From Flavonifractor sp. An82 (GTDB lineage: Bacteria > Bacillota > Clostridia > Oscillospirales > Oscillospiraceae), in NCBI RefSeq assembly GCF_002159265.1, contig NZ_NFHG01000010.1, positions 42,947-106,946 of the forward strand: a stretch of DNA of 64,000 nucleotides, read 5' to 3'. The position numbers were made by a program, and so were the translations under genes. Numbering within the stretch: position 1 is the stretch's first letter; each line of letters starts with the position of its first letter. Below the pieces are notes generated by a model, which searched no databases, was not told the origin of the DNA, and was given only the letters and a program-made list of their open reading frames with translations. Positions 51,162 to 58,811 of this stretch are shown one piece after another.

Positions 51162-52367
51162 ATGGCAAAGCGAAGACCATCCGGGGACGGCATGGTGCGC
51201 AAGCGGGAGGATGGCCGCTGGGAGGGCCGGATCGTAGTGGGCCACAAGAGCAATGGCGACTCAATCTTCCGGTATATCTACGCAGATACCCAAAAGGAAC
51301 TGACCGCCAAACTCCGGCAGAACATCGACGCCTATCAGGGAGTGGACCTGACGGAGGAGAGCAGAATGACGCTGTCAGAGTGGCTGGACCGCTGGCTGGA
51401 GCAGATGGCACTCACCCTGCGCCCCGGCACCCTGAAACGGTACCGGGGCGACATGGACCGCCATGTCAAACCCCGCCTGGGACAAAAGAAGCTCACGCAA
51501 CTCACCGCTGAGGATCTGCGGGAATTGTACCGTTTCCTTCTGGAACAGGGGCGAATTGCCCCTCGCCCCGGCCAAAGCCCCGGCCTCTCTCCCGCCACCG
51601 TCCGCGGTATCCACGCCGCCCTCCACCAAGCCCTCCAAGCGGCAGCAGATCAGGGGCTGATGCCCAACAACCCCGCCAAACAGGTGGACCCGCCTAAAAT
51701 CACCCACAAGCCCATGAAAATTCTAAACGAGGCGCAGGTGAACATTTTTCTGGAGGCGACGGATCGGGACCCGATTTGGCGGGACTTCTTCTACACGGAA
51801 CTCACCACCGGTCTGCGGCTGGGTGAGATCTGTGGCCTCATGTGGAGCGACTTCGATGGGCGAAAGGGCACCCTCAGCATTTCCCGTACACTGCGTAAAG
51901 AAAAAGGCGGACGGCTGGTGGCCGGGGACACCAAGACCTACGCCGGGACCCGGACCATCCTCCTGCCCACCAGCACGGCGGAGCGGCTGCGGCTGCGAAA
52001 AAAGACTTCCTACTCCCCTTGGATCTTCCATGACCCACTTCGCCCGGAAACCCTGCTGAACCCCGGCACCGCATACCGCCAGCTGAAAAAGGTCCTGCAG
52101 GAGACCGGACTGCCTGAACTTAGATTTCACGATTTAAGGCACACCTTCGCCACCCACGCTCTGGCCAGCGGAGTGGATGCCAAGACCCTATCCGGCATCC
52201 TGGGCCACACCAAAGCCAGCTTCACCCTGGACACCTACACCCACACCACCGGGGATATGCAGAGGCGGGCGGCGGAAATCGTGGGCGGCTTCCTGACCGA
52301 CTACTTAGGAGAGGAGATGGCCCCGTGGCAAAACGCAGAAAACACGGCGACGGCAGCGTCCGTCTGA
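51162..52367 (+). CDS. Tyrosine integrase 1
   Basis: 401 residues. N-terminal AP2-like arm-binding domain (RPSGDGMVRKREDGRWEGRIVVG), core-binding SAM-like domain (TLSEWLDRWLEQMALTLRPGTLKRYRGDMDRHVKP) and catalytic domain with Arg in TTGLRLGEICGL, HxxR in HDLRHTFATH, His in LGHTKASFTLDTYTH with the nucleophile Tyr. All catalytic residues are present. Its 3' end overlaps a second integrase gene by 43 nt. It lies 1.5 kb from the tRNA-Thr 3'-end copy at 53916. Confidence 0.93.
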   Translation: MAKRRPSGDGMVRKREDGRWEGRIVVGHKSNGDSIFRYIYADTQKELTAKLRQNIDAYQGVDLTEESRMTLSEWLDRWLEQMALTLRPGTLKRYRGDMDRHVKPRLGQKKLTQLTAEDLRELYRFLLEQGRIAPRPGQSPGLSPATVRGIHAALHQALQAAADQGLMPNNPAKQVDPPKITHKPMKILNEAQVNIFLEATDRDPIWRDFFYTELTTGLRLGEICGLMWSDFDGRKGTLSISRTLRKEKGGRLVAGDTKTYAGTRTILLPTSTAERLRLRKKTSYSPWIFHDPLRPETLLNPGTAYRQLKKVLQETGLPELRFHDLRHTFATHALASGVDAKTLSGILGHTKASFTLDTYTHTTGDMQRRAAEIVGGFLTDYLGEEMAPWQNAENTATAASV

Positions 52368-53755
52368 GAAAGGACGGCCGGTGGGAGGGCCGAGTGGTCA
52401 TCGGCTATGACGAAAAGGGCCTGCCCAAAACCAAAAATGTCCTTGCTAAGACAAAAACAGAATGTGTGGCAAAGCTGAAGGCCCTGCGGGAGAGACTGGA
52501 GACTCCCGCCCCTGAAGTTCCAAAAGCAGGGCTTTCCCTGGGTGCTTGGCTGGATCATTGGTACCAGGACTACAAGAAAGCGAGTCTCCGTCCTAACACC
52601 CAGATGTCCTATGAACGGCGGATCTACCAACACATCATCCCCGCCTTGGGCGGTATCCAGCTGGACAAGCTGACCACCGGGGACATCCAGCAGTTCTATA
52701 CCCATCTTAGGCAGAATGGCAGATTGCTGCGCACAGAACTCTATGGAGAGGGTCTCTCCGACCAGACCATCCGGGGCATCCACACCACCCTCCACGCCGC
52801 ACTGGACAAGGCAGTGGAGGAGAAACTGATCTTCCGCAACCCGGCGGACAGCTGTAAACTTCCTCCTGTCAAGGGCAGAGAAATGAAGGTTCTGACTCCG
52901 GAGGAGATCCAGCGGCTGCTGATCCAGGCCAGGGAGGACGGCTGCTACGAGCTGCTTCTCTTGGAACTGGCCACTGGCCTGCGCCGGGGCGAGATCCTGG
53001 CCCTCCAGTGGCGTGACCTGAATCTCCGGACCGGCGCCCTGCGGGTGGAGCGGCAGGTCCACCGGGTCAAGGGAGAACTGGCAGTATCCCCGCCCAAGAC
53101 CAAGGCGGGGAACCGGACGGTACTCCTCCCTGCCCCGGTCCTAAACGTGCTCAAGACCTACAAACAAGCCGTCCACTCACGGTGGATGTTTCCCTCCCCT
53201 GTCAAGGAAGACTCCCCTATGGACCCGGCAGCCGTCCGGAAGCGGCTCCAGACAGTATTGGAGCGGGCAGAGTGTAAACGGCTGCGATTCCATGACCTGC
53301 GGCACACCTTCGCTACCGCCTCCCTGGAACACGGCATGGACATCAAAACGCTGTCCACCATCATCGGCCATGTGTCCAGCACCACCACCCTGAACACCTA
53401 CACCCACGTCACCGATGCCATGCGGCAGAACGCGGCGGACAAGATCGACCAAGGAATCGGGAGAGCCGAACCGAAACCCAGGCAGGAAGCGGCACCCCAG
53501 AAACCAGCCCCCAGCACCTTCCAGGCCCACAAGGGACAGCGGCGCAAACCGGGCACCGGCTGTGTCAGCCAAATCAATGACCACCTGTGGGAGGGCCGTT
53601 ACTCCCCCATCTTCAATGGCCAGCGCATGGCCCGGAATGTCTACGCGAAAACGGAAGCCGAGTGTGAGAAAAAGCTGGCAGGACTGATCTGGGAAATGAA
53701 GGCGGAGATCGCCGCCGGAAAAGAGCAGGCGAAGCAACAAAAACCGGCAAGTTGA
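52325..53755 (+). CDS. Tyrosine integrase 2, with AP2-like domain at both ends
   Basis: 476 residues. N-terminal AP2-like domain (KHGDGSVRLRKDGRWEGRVVIG), core-binding domain (SLGAWLDHWYQDYKKASLRPNTQMSYERRIYQHI) and intact catalytic residues (TGLRRGEILAL, HDLRHTFAT, IGHVSSTTTLNTYTH). After the catalytic domain comes a second AP2-like unit (PGTGCVSQINDHLWEGRYSPIFNGQRMARNVYAKTEAECEKKL), about 75 residues longer than usual integrases. It overlaps integrase 1 by 43 nt, so the two are coexpressed and probably work as a pair. A terminator follows. Confidence 0.93.
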   Translation: MAKRRKHGDGSVRLRKDGRWEGRVVIGYDEKGLPKTKNVLAKTKTECVAKLKALRERLETPAPEVPKAGLSLGAWLDHWYQDYKKASLRPNTQMSYERRIYQHIIPALGGIQLDKLTTGDIQQFYTHLRQNGRLLRTELYGEGLSDQTIRGIHTTLHAALDKAVEEKLIFRNPADSCKLPPVKGREMKVLTPEEIQRLLIQAREDGCYELLLLELATGLRRGEILALQWRDLNLRTGALRVERQVHRVKGELAVSPPKTKAGNRTVLLPAPVLNVLKTYKQAVHSRWMFPSPVKEDSPMDPAAVRKRLQTVLERAECKRLRFHDLRHTFATASLEHGMDIKTLSTIIGHVSSTTTLNTYTHVTDAMRQNAADKIDQGIGRAEPKPRQEAAPQKPAPSTFQAHKGQRRKPGTGCVSQINDHLWEGRYSPIFNGQRMARNVYAKTEAECEKKLAGLIWEMKAEIAAGKEQAKQQKPAS

Positions 53756-53761
53756 ACAAAC

Positions 53762-53804
53762 AGGCCTCCGAGGGCAAAGCGCCCCCGGAGGCCCGTCTTT
53801 TTCC
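53762..53804 (+). terminator. Intrinsic terminator after the integrase pair
   Basis: GGCCTCCGAGGGC pairs with GCGCCCCCGGAGGCC, followed by CGTCTTTTTC. Confidence 0.88.
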
Positions 53805-53881
53805 TGTCTGTGGCTGGTTCTGTGGTCAATAGCAAATGGAAAAATTTAATATTTCAAAAATTGTTGCGAATTTTAGAAGAA

Positions 53882-53911
53882 AAGGCCGCTTTTCAAAAGA
53901 AAAGCGACCTT
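53882..53911 (-). terminator. Terminator of tRNA-Thr 3'-end copy B
   Basis: On the minus strand AAGGTCGCTTTTC pairs with GAAAAGCGGCCTT around TTTT, followed by TTC. It follows the tRNA 3' half, as at copies A and C. Confidence 0.8.
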
Positions 53912-53915
53912 CTTG

Positions 53916-53960
53916 TGGAGCTGCTACCCAGATTTGAACTGGGGACCTCATCCTTACCAA
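53916..53960 (-). repeat. tRNA-Thr 3' half, candidate attachment site (copy B, divergent)
   Basis: 45 nt matching the tRNA-Thr 3' half with four changes. All four fall in the T stem as two compensatory pairs (T stem CCCAG/CTGGG instead of TCCGG/CCGGA), so it derives from a functional tRNA-Thr of another genome. Sequence diverges after CCAA at 53960. Confidence 0.82.
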
Positions 53961-54100
53961 TTACTTTTTGCGCATTTTCCACTTTACTGGCCTTTTGTCC
54001 GCTATCGTCTCTTTCCATTGTGGCGCAATACTTCCCCGGATTTTCTGTTCTGTTCTTTTGTCTGCTTGCATTGGCGTTTCTGAACTTATTCGGGGAGTCC

Positions 54101-54123
54101 GTCTGGTTTTTGTCTGGGTTTCT
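54101..54123. repeat. Integrase arm-type direct repeats, left end of element X
   Basis: GTCTGG-TTTTT-GTCTGGG-TTTC, two GTCTGG units 11 bp apart. The same pair stands at 62927-62950 inside the other end of the element, in the same orientation. The first 350 bp of the element (53961-54300) otherwise show no gene. Confidence 0.65.
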
Positions 54124-54304
54124 ATCTGCCACCCTGACCGCTGACCTCATCCCTATAGGCCAAAAAACCAGACATAAAGCCCCCCACTTGCTTTCGACTC
54201 CATTCTATGTTATCCTGACCTTGGCGCTGCCGGACAGCAGCGGTCAGCCCTCTTGACGGAGGGCAGCTTCTTTGCTCTCCGATCTTCGGAAAGGAGGGCT
54301 GCCC

Positions 54305-54385
54305 ATGAGTACATCCGAAGTTCTTCAGCTTTGTTTGGTCATCATTGGTGTTTGCAGCCTGTTTATTCAGGCAAAAAAGAAGTGA
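54305..54385 (+). CDS. Type I toxin-like (holin-like) small membrane peptide
   Basis: 26 residues, MSTSEVLQLCLVIIGVCSLF followed by IQAKKK, with GGAAAGGAGGGC 5 nt upstream. A short N-terminus, one membrane helix and a Lys-rich C-terminus match the putative holin-like toxins of Firmicute type I toxin-antitoxin loci. Downstream GAAGTGA (54379-54385) can pair with TCACTTC (54415-54421), the region where an antisense RNA terminator normally lies. No antitoxin RNA promoter is proven. Confidence 0.6.
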   Translation: MSTSEVLQLCLVIIGVCSLFIQAKKK

Positions 54386-54526
54386 CCGCCGGCACCCTGA
54401 CAAGTACAGCGATCACTTCAAACTACTCTAAGGGCTGACCGATACGGCGATTCGGCAGCGCCTCTTTCTATATCCATTATAGGCCGCTGTGGCCACACTG
54501 TCAAGCCCCGGGCGCTGTGCCTGGGG

Positions 54527-54754
54527 TTATTTTGTGCCCTCAGCAGGCCCACCAGTGACCGCACAAGCGACACTGTCCCGCTCCATCGCCTCAGCTATGG
54601 CCCGGTTGATAAAGCCGTTCACGCTCTCGCCGTGGGCCTCTGCATGGGCCTGAACCGCTGCCCTTTGCTGTGTAGTCATTCTGATTTCAACCCGTGCAAA
54701 GCCCTCCATATATGCCTTCTGGGCACGCTTCTGCGCATCGGTTTTCCCTGCCAT
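54527..54754 (-). CDS. Ribbon-helix-helix DNA-binding protein (probable repressor)
   Basis: 75 residues. The Arc/CopG-like core is FARVEIRMTTQQRAAVQAHAEAHGESVNGFINRAIAEAMERD: a beta strand (VEIRM) then two helices. GAAAGGAGG precedes ATG 54754. Three identical 14-bp palindromes stand in its upstream region between it and a divergent promoter. RHH repressors bind such sites, so autoregulation and control of the rightward transcript are likely. Confidence 0.82.
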   Translation of the reverse strand: MAGKTDAQKRAQKAYMEGFARVEIRMTTQQRAAVQAHAEAHGESVNGFINRAIAEAMERDSVACAVTGGPAEGTK

Positions 54755-54827
54755 GCTTTCCTCCTTTCTGGGGCCGGTAAAATCTCGGCACCTCCTCCAT
54801 TATGTTTAAATTATACCACACAATTCA

Positions 54828-54905
54828 ATCTACCGGTAGATATATATTGCACAAATCTACCGGTAGATATTTGTACGGTATACCGCTTGTTATCTACCGG
54901 TAGAT
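54828..54905. promoter_or_regulatory. Three identical palindromic operators
   Basis: ATCTACCGGTAGAT is found at 54828-54841, 54855-54868 and 54892-54905. All three are perfect 14-bp palindromes. Their starts are 27 and 37 bp apart. They lie around a leftward promoter (TATAAT at 54815-54810) and inside the rightward promoter. Confidence 0.9.
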
Positions 54906-54915
54906 ATGCTATAAT
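54887..54915 (+). promoter_or_regulatory. Rightward promoter overlapped by an operator
   Basis: TTGTTA (54887-54892), 17 nt, TATAAT (54910-54915). The third palindrome fills most of the spacer. It would transcribe the gene at 55069. Confidence 0.72.
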
Positions 54916-55068
54916 TCATAATGTCAAGAGGAACAAGTCAAGTCAAGGTGGATCCCAAGAACACAAGGTTAGACCGGGACGGGATACGGGAGATTGAGAC
55001 GCACTGAGCAGAACGCTATGCCGTAAAGCCCCCCGGCACTTGACCCCAGTTAACAGGAGGTTTGCAGT

Positions 55069-55338
55069 ATGAGCAGCTACGAACTTGAAAGCAGGATCCG
55101 GGAGCTGCGCCAGCTCCAGAGCATTATTGAGGAGGCCCAAGCCGAGGCGGAGGCGATCAAGGATACGATCAAGGCCCACATGGGCGACGCCCAGGAGCTG
55201 CGGGCCGGGGAATATAAGGTCACCTGGAAGCCGGTAACCTCCTCCCGGCTGGATAGCAAGGCCCTGAAGGCAGCCGCCCCCGAGCTGGTAGAGCGATTCA
55301 CCAAAACTATCACCAGCCGCCGCTTTTGCGTGGCATAA
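55069..55338 (+). CDS. Small coiled-coil phage-like protein
   Basis: 89 residues; AGGAGG 8 nt before ATG 55069. The first half is a coiled coil (LESRIRELRQLQSIIEEAQAEAEAIKDTIKAHM) and the second a small beta/alpha unit (GEYKVTWKPVTSSRLDSKALKAAAPELVERFTKTITSRRFCVA). Similar small proteins accompany YqaJ-type recombination genes in clostridial phages, but no recombinase is present here. Transcribed from the operator-controlled promoter at 54.9 kb and followed by a terminator. Confidence 0.72.
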   Translation: MSSYELESRIRELRQLQSIIEEAQAEAEAIKDTIKAHMGDAQELRAGEYKVTWKPVTSSRLDSKALKAAAPELVERFTKTITSRRFCVA

Positions 55339-55361
55339 AGACTCATTCCCCAGCAGAATAG

Positions 55362-55400
55362 CGAGCGGGTATCCTACCTCAGAAGGATGCCCGCTCGTTG
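55362..55400 (+). terminator. Intrinsic terminator after the small phage-like gene
   Basis: CGAGCGGGTATCCT pairs (with G-T pairs) with AGGATGCCCGCTCG, followed by TTGTTGTT. Confidence 0.75.
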
Positions 55401-55407
55401 TTGTTAT

Positions 55408-55562
55408 GTGTCCAAGTCGGACACACTGCCAAATCGGCAAGCGTCTGCCGATTTGATTTCCTTATGCTCCGATCCCGCCGCCAAAAACGACAACGCTGTC
55501 GTTTTTCAGATTAGTGTGTACCGTGCAGCTGCTACCTCAAATCCGCCAACGTTGACGGATTT
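55408..55562. repeat. Cluster of short hairpins with covarying arms
   Basis: Four hairpins in 155 bp. At 55408-55424 GTGTCC/GGACAC. At 55431-55454 arms AAATCGGCA/TGCCGATTT. At 55483-55506 arms AAAAACGACA/TGTCGTTTTT with loop ACGC. At 55539-55562 arms AAATCCGCCA/TGACGGATTT with loop ACGT. The last three are all 24 bp and share AAA-N-CG-like outer ends and an RCGY-type centre while the arms differ. Related copies are at 55822-55845, 60289-60312 and 60766-60782. Confidence 0.75.
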
Positions 55563-55895
55563 GCCCGTAGTGCAGATGGATTCAAAAGGCAATCAAGAAC
55601 TTTCCCAGATCTGCCCCCATCCATCAGTTACCACAGTTTCCGCAAGCATCGCATTTGGCCAGCCAAACGCCCTTTTAGGGGGCTCCCCTAATACCCCGTA
55701 AGCCTGGCTGCACCCCCATAATCGGTGATGTGGCCTGTGCTGCGCCCCGCTGCTATTCTCTCATACGGGCGGGTATCCCAGGCTACAGACCTGGGCAGAA
55801 CGAAAAGCGGAATACTTCCCCAAATCCGCAAGCGATTTCGTATTTGAATAGGCCTACAGAGCCACACCCAGACCGGGGATATTCCAGGCTACCGG

Positions 55896-56440
55896 CTACG
55901 CACCAGGGCCTCAGCAGGCCAGCTGGGGCGGGCTGCACCCCATATAAAGGCCCTCCGGCACGAGCGGGTATCCCATGGGCTGCCGCCCCACAGGAGGGGC
56001 CTGGAGCGCCGCCAGGCACCCACCAGACACCGCCCGGGAGCGGGCATACCCAGGTAGGCTAGGGGCCTCCGTCGGCTGCATATCAGGGCCTCAGTAGGCC
56101 AGCGGGGCCGGGCTGCACCTTACTCAACACGGGCAGGTATCCCAGAGCCTACCACCCCACAGGAAGGGCCAGGAGCGCCACCAGGCACTCACTGGGCACC
56201 GCTGGGGAGCGGGCATATCCCGGGCTCGGCCGGAGACTACCAGCTGCATACCAGGGCCTCAGCAAGCCAGCTGGGGCCAAGCTGCGCCCCACGTAAAGGC
56301 CCTCCGGCACGAGCGGGTATCCCTGGGGCTAACCATCCCGCAGGATGGGCCAGGAGCGCCACCAGGCACTCACTGGGCACCGCTGGGGAGCAGGGCTTAC
56401 CCCAAGCATAAGCCGGAGGTCACCGGCTGCGTAACCAGTC
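55896..56440. repeat. Three imperfect tandem repeats of about 170-180 bp, non-coding
   Basis: The block CAGGGCCTCAG-AGGCCAGC followed by GGCTGC, then ACGAGCGGGTATCCC, then CCACAGGA, GGAGCGCC-CCAGGCAC, and GAGCGGGCATA recurs from 55904, 56084 and 56252. A weaker copy of the central motif is at about 55766. Open frames here change between copies and carry no codon signal, so the array looks non-coding. Confidence 0.75.
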
Positions 56441-56560
56441 TCGGCTGCTGCGCGCGCACACGTACGAGCAATTCGGGATTGTCTCGAACCCACCCGATTA
56501 GGCCATTCTTTGGGCCGTGCTGTTTTTTGGCTGGGGGGGTGGGGAAACAGTTTTTTGCAT

Positions 56561-56957
56561 GGGGAAAAATTTCCGCATGGAGGGTGGCCCACGGTCTTAC
56601 CCACAAAGCCGCAAATTTTTTCGGAGCCGGGGCGCCTCTGGCCGAAGGCCCGCACGCACCCGCACCCGCCCACGTGTGCGCCCAAGTCTCCCGGTGATTT
56701 GTCCTCAAATCGCCCCTGCAAAAGTACACTTTTTCCCCGGCTTTATGCCTGTTTTGGCCTAAACTCCCATTGGGGAGAATTTCTCACACCAGAGGGGCCA
56801 CACGGTCTTGCACCCCCGCCCCCTGAAACTTTTTCGGGCCGGGGGGTGGGTGGGCCGTAGGCCCCGCACCCGTGCGCCCCTGCCCGCACACGGGTACCCG
56901 TACGCCTGTACGTAGCCAACCGGCAAGATCACCCCGCAAAAAATCACCGTTTTCCCC
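56561..56957. repeat. Divergent direct duplication of about 180 bp, non-coding
   Basis: Copy 1 (56561-56739) and copy 2 (56772-56957) share, in order, GGGGA-AATTTC, GGCC-ACGGTCTT-CCC, ACTTTTTCGG-GCCGGGG-like, GGCCG-AGGCCC-GCAC, and a final GCAAAA-TTTTCCCC. Similarity is patchy, as expected of a structured RNA or origin rather than a protein gene. Confidence 0.6.
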
Positions 56958-56984
56958 GTGAAATTCCCCGCTCCGTCGCCAGGA

Positions 56985-57239
56985 TCAGCAGCACGCCCGG
57001 GCTGCGCTTCCGTGCATGGACTCCTCCCTGGCCTCTTCCCACACCCTGGGCAGTCCGCCGCCGCCCGGCCCGATTTCCACTACGGTCTCATGCTTGCAGC
57101 ACCGGCAGAACAGCACCAGCCCCTGCGCTCTGGTGGCCTCTGTCAGTTTCAGCAGCTTCCCCCGCCGACACACCGGACACACGACCCATGTCCCTCCCAC
57201 GGTAGTTTTACAAACCAGCTCTGCCGCTGTCCCACTCAT
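56985..57239 (-). CDS. Cysteine-rich KTR-type zinc-binding protein
   Basis: 84 residues. Two CxxC pairs, WVVCPVCRRGKLLKL near 19-33 and FCRCCKHETVVEI near 43-55, match the cysteine-rich KTR domain common in conjugative and integrative elements of gut Firmicutes. The C-terminal tail is variable. It is transcribed after the replication protein gene on the same strand (135 bp apart). Role unknown. Confidence 0.75.
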   Translation of the reverse strand: MSGTAAELVCKTTVGGTWVVCPVCRRGKLLKLTEATRAQGLVLFCRCCKHETVVEIGPGGGGLPRVWEEAREESMHGSAARACC

Positions 57240-57374
57240 GCTATCATCTCCTGGTTCAAATTTTTACGCCCGCCGCCGCCCGGGCGTGTATATGCCTGTT
57301 CCTGTCTCAGCATAGCGCACCCGGAACGCCGATACAAGGGGCTATCCCTTGATTCTCTAGGGCCTGTTCTAAAG

Positions 57375-58154
57375 TTATATATACTTACAAGTAAGATATT
57401 GAGAGGCCCGCCAAGCCTGCTCTATGGCCGTTTCCGGGCCACTGTACTGCCGTCTCCAGGATGGAATACGGTACTTGATATAGCTGTAGCTCCCATACTC
57501 TGTAGCCCTCTCCTCCCGCTCCAGGACAAAGCATCCAGAAGGGACGGCCAGGGCCGTATCATCCGGTACAAAGCAGCTCTCCACCACCGGCTTTTCCAGG
57601 TTGCGGCTTCTTGTCCACATCTGAGCGCCAACCGGGCGGCCCTCCACGCTTTCCTTGGTCATATACCGGGCTAGGGTGTCATAGTCCCTGTCTCGCACGT
57701 ATACAAGGTCTATCATATCGCCGTAGGGCCACAGGCTGCGTATCGTCTCACTATCCCGCTCGGTGGCGTTAATCACCAGGTGGTGGTGGAGGCGGGCAGC
57801 TCCGTGCTTCTGCTCTGTGGTATAGACGTATTTCAGCACCTGCCCCCGGGCCTTGCGGTACTCTCGCAGCTGTTTTAGGAACTTCCGCACATTCTTTACA
57901 GCCTCCGCCCGTTTGGCCGGAAGATCCGCGTCCCGATATGTAAGCGTAAGAAAGAGATCCTTTCCCTCAAAGTTGGCCGCCAGCAGCATTTCCAGTCTTG
58001 CCCGTGCCGTCTTGTCGTTCATGGCCTTCTGTGCGGCGGTGGTCATGCGGGACTTTTCGGCCCTGGCCCGCTCACTGTCCCGTGGCTCGGGAGCGGTATA
58101 TAAGATTGTCTTGACGATGCAACCCGCTGTAATGGTCTTTTTCCGCTTTGCCAT
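57375..58154 (-). CDS. HUH-superfamily rolling-circle replication initiator-like protein
   Basis: 259 residues; AGAGGTG precedes ATG 58154. The RCR motifs are visible: LFLTLTYRDADLPA (motif I, near 68), ARLHHHLVINATE (HUH, near 120) and RDYDTLARYMTKES (motif III, catalytic Tyr near 164-168). It would nick one strand at the element's replication origin and start rolling-circle replication after excision. A truncated paralogue lacking the His motif is encoded at 58.8-59.3 kb. Confidence 0.85.
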   Translation of the reverse strand: MAKRKKTITAGCIVKTILYTAPEPRDSERARAEKSRMTTAAQKAMNDKTARARLEMLLAANFEGKDLFLTLTYRDADLPAKRAEAVKNVRKFLKQLREYRKARGQVLKYVYTTEQKHGAARLHHHLVINATERDSETIRSLWPYGDMIDLVYVRDRDYDTLARYMTKESVEGRPVGAQMWTRSRNLEKPVVESCFVPDDTALAVPSGCFVLEREERATEYGSYSYIKYRIPSWRRQYSGPETAIEQAWRASQYLTCKYI

Positions 58155-58192
58155 ATCGCCGCACCTCTTATCCCGTTTTAGGTATAAAGAAA

Positions 58193-58254
58193 GAGCCAGA
58201 GCATGGCCCCATGGGCGGGATCATCTCCCGCCCGGTCACCGTTGGCTCTGGCTC
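58193..58254. repeat. Nested hairpin just upstream of the replication gene, candidate origin
   Basis: GAGCCAGAGC (58193-58202) pairs with GCTCTGGCTC (58245-58254), and inside it GGGCGGGA (58213-58220) with TCCCGCCC (58226-58233). Located 39 bp before the rep start. Rolling-circle origins usually contain such hairpins; a terminator for the upstream gene is the alternative. The rest of 58255-58409 shows no gene. Confidence 0.5.
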
Positions 58255-58409
58255 AGGCACTGCCCGGAAGGCTCCGGGACGGGCTCAGGCGCTGGCACAC
58301 TATGCGCTTGCCATCAGTGAGGGCACCGGGACACACCCGGCTCTATATCCTGCACTGGCCTCTAAGGGCTCTGGCAAATGTTGTTTTCCCTCTGTACGAT
58401 CCCGCTCGG

Positions 58410-58796
58410 TTACACGCCAAGGGCAGCGCACAGTTTATCTAATTCTCCCCGTGAAAGCTGGTTCAGGCCATCCGCAAACAGCTGCGCACACACCTCGTCC
58501 AGCTCAAAGGGAAGCGGATCAGCGTCGGGGTGCTCCGGCTTTACCTCATCCAGAACCACAGTTCTGTACGCCTCTGCACCTCGAAGCACCCCAAGGAAAT
58601 AGAACCCCCGGAGCAGGAGCAGCCGCTTTGCCCGCTTGTCGGCCACCTGGGTATTTACCTGGGCAAGGGCCTTTGCCACCCGCTTGCCCTCCTCCTCAAA
58701 TTCGGATAAAATCCCGCCCTCCGCATATGGGGTATATTCGCTCAGGAATTTCAGTTCCTCATTTTCCAGCAAAATTGTTTCCAGATTTACATTCAT
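58410..58796 (-). CDS. Hypothetical helical protein
   Basis: 128 residues, soluble, acidic and mostly helical: LETILLENEELKFLSEYTPYAEGG, EFEEEGKRVAKALAQVNTQVADKRAKRLLLLRGFYFLG, LPFELDEVCAQLFADGLNQLSRGELDKLCAALGV. GGAAAGAG precedes ATG 58796. It lies between the two replication-type genes on the same strand. Family not recognised. Confidence 0.68.
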   Translation of the reverse strand: MNVNLETILLENEELKFLSEYTPYAEGGILSEFEEEGKRVAKALAQVNTQVADKRAKRLLLLRGFYFLGVLRGAEAYRTVVLDEVKPEHPDADPLPFELDEVCAQLFADGLNQLSRGELDKLCAALGV

Positions 58797-58811
58797 GCTC
58801 TTTCCGCCTTT

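Noticed and set aside
53810..54256. 148-codon open frame on +
   Set aside because: It reads through the tRNA-Thr fragment (giving LLPRFELGTSS) and the attachment region; no ribosome site and no family.
54122..54403. 93-codon open frame on -
   Set aside because: Antisense to the small toxin-like gene and across the arm-type repeats; no domain and no ribosome site.
56329..56729. Overlapping 110- and 130-codon frames on - in the repeat region
   Set aside because: Both cross two different repeat families and share no codon pattern between repeat copies; judged non-coding.
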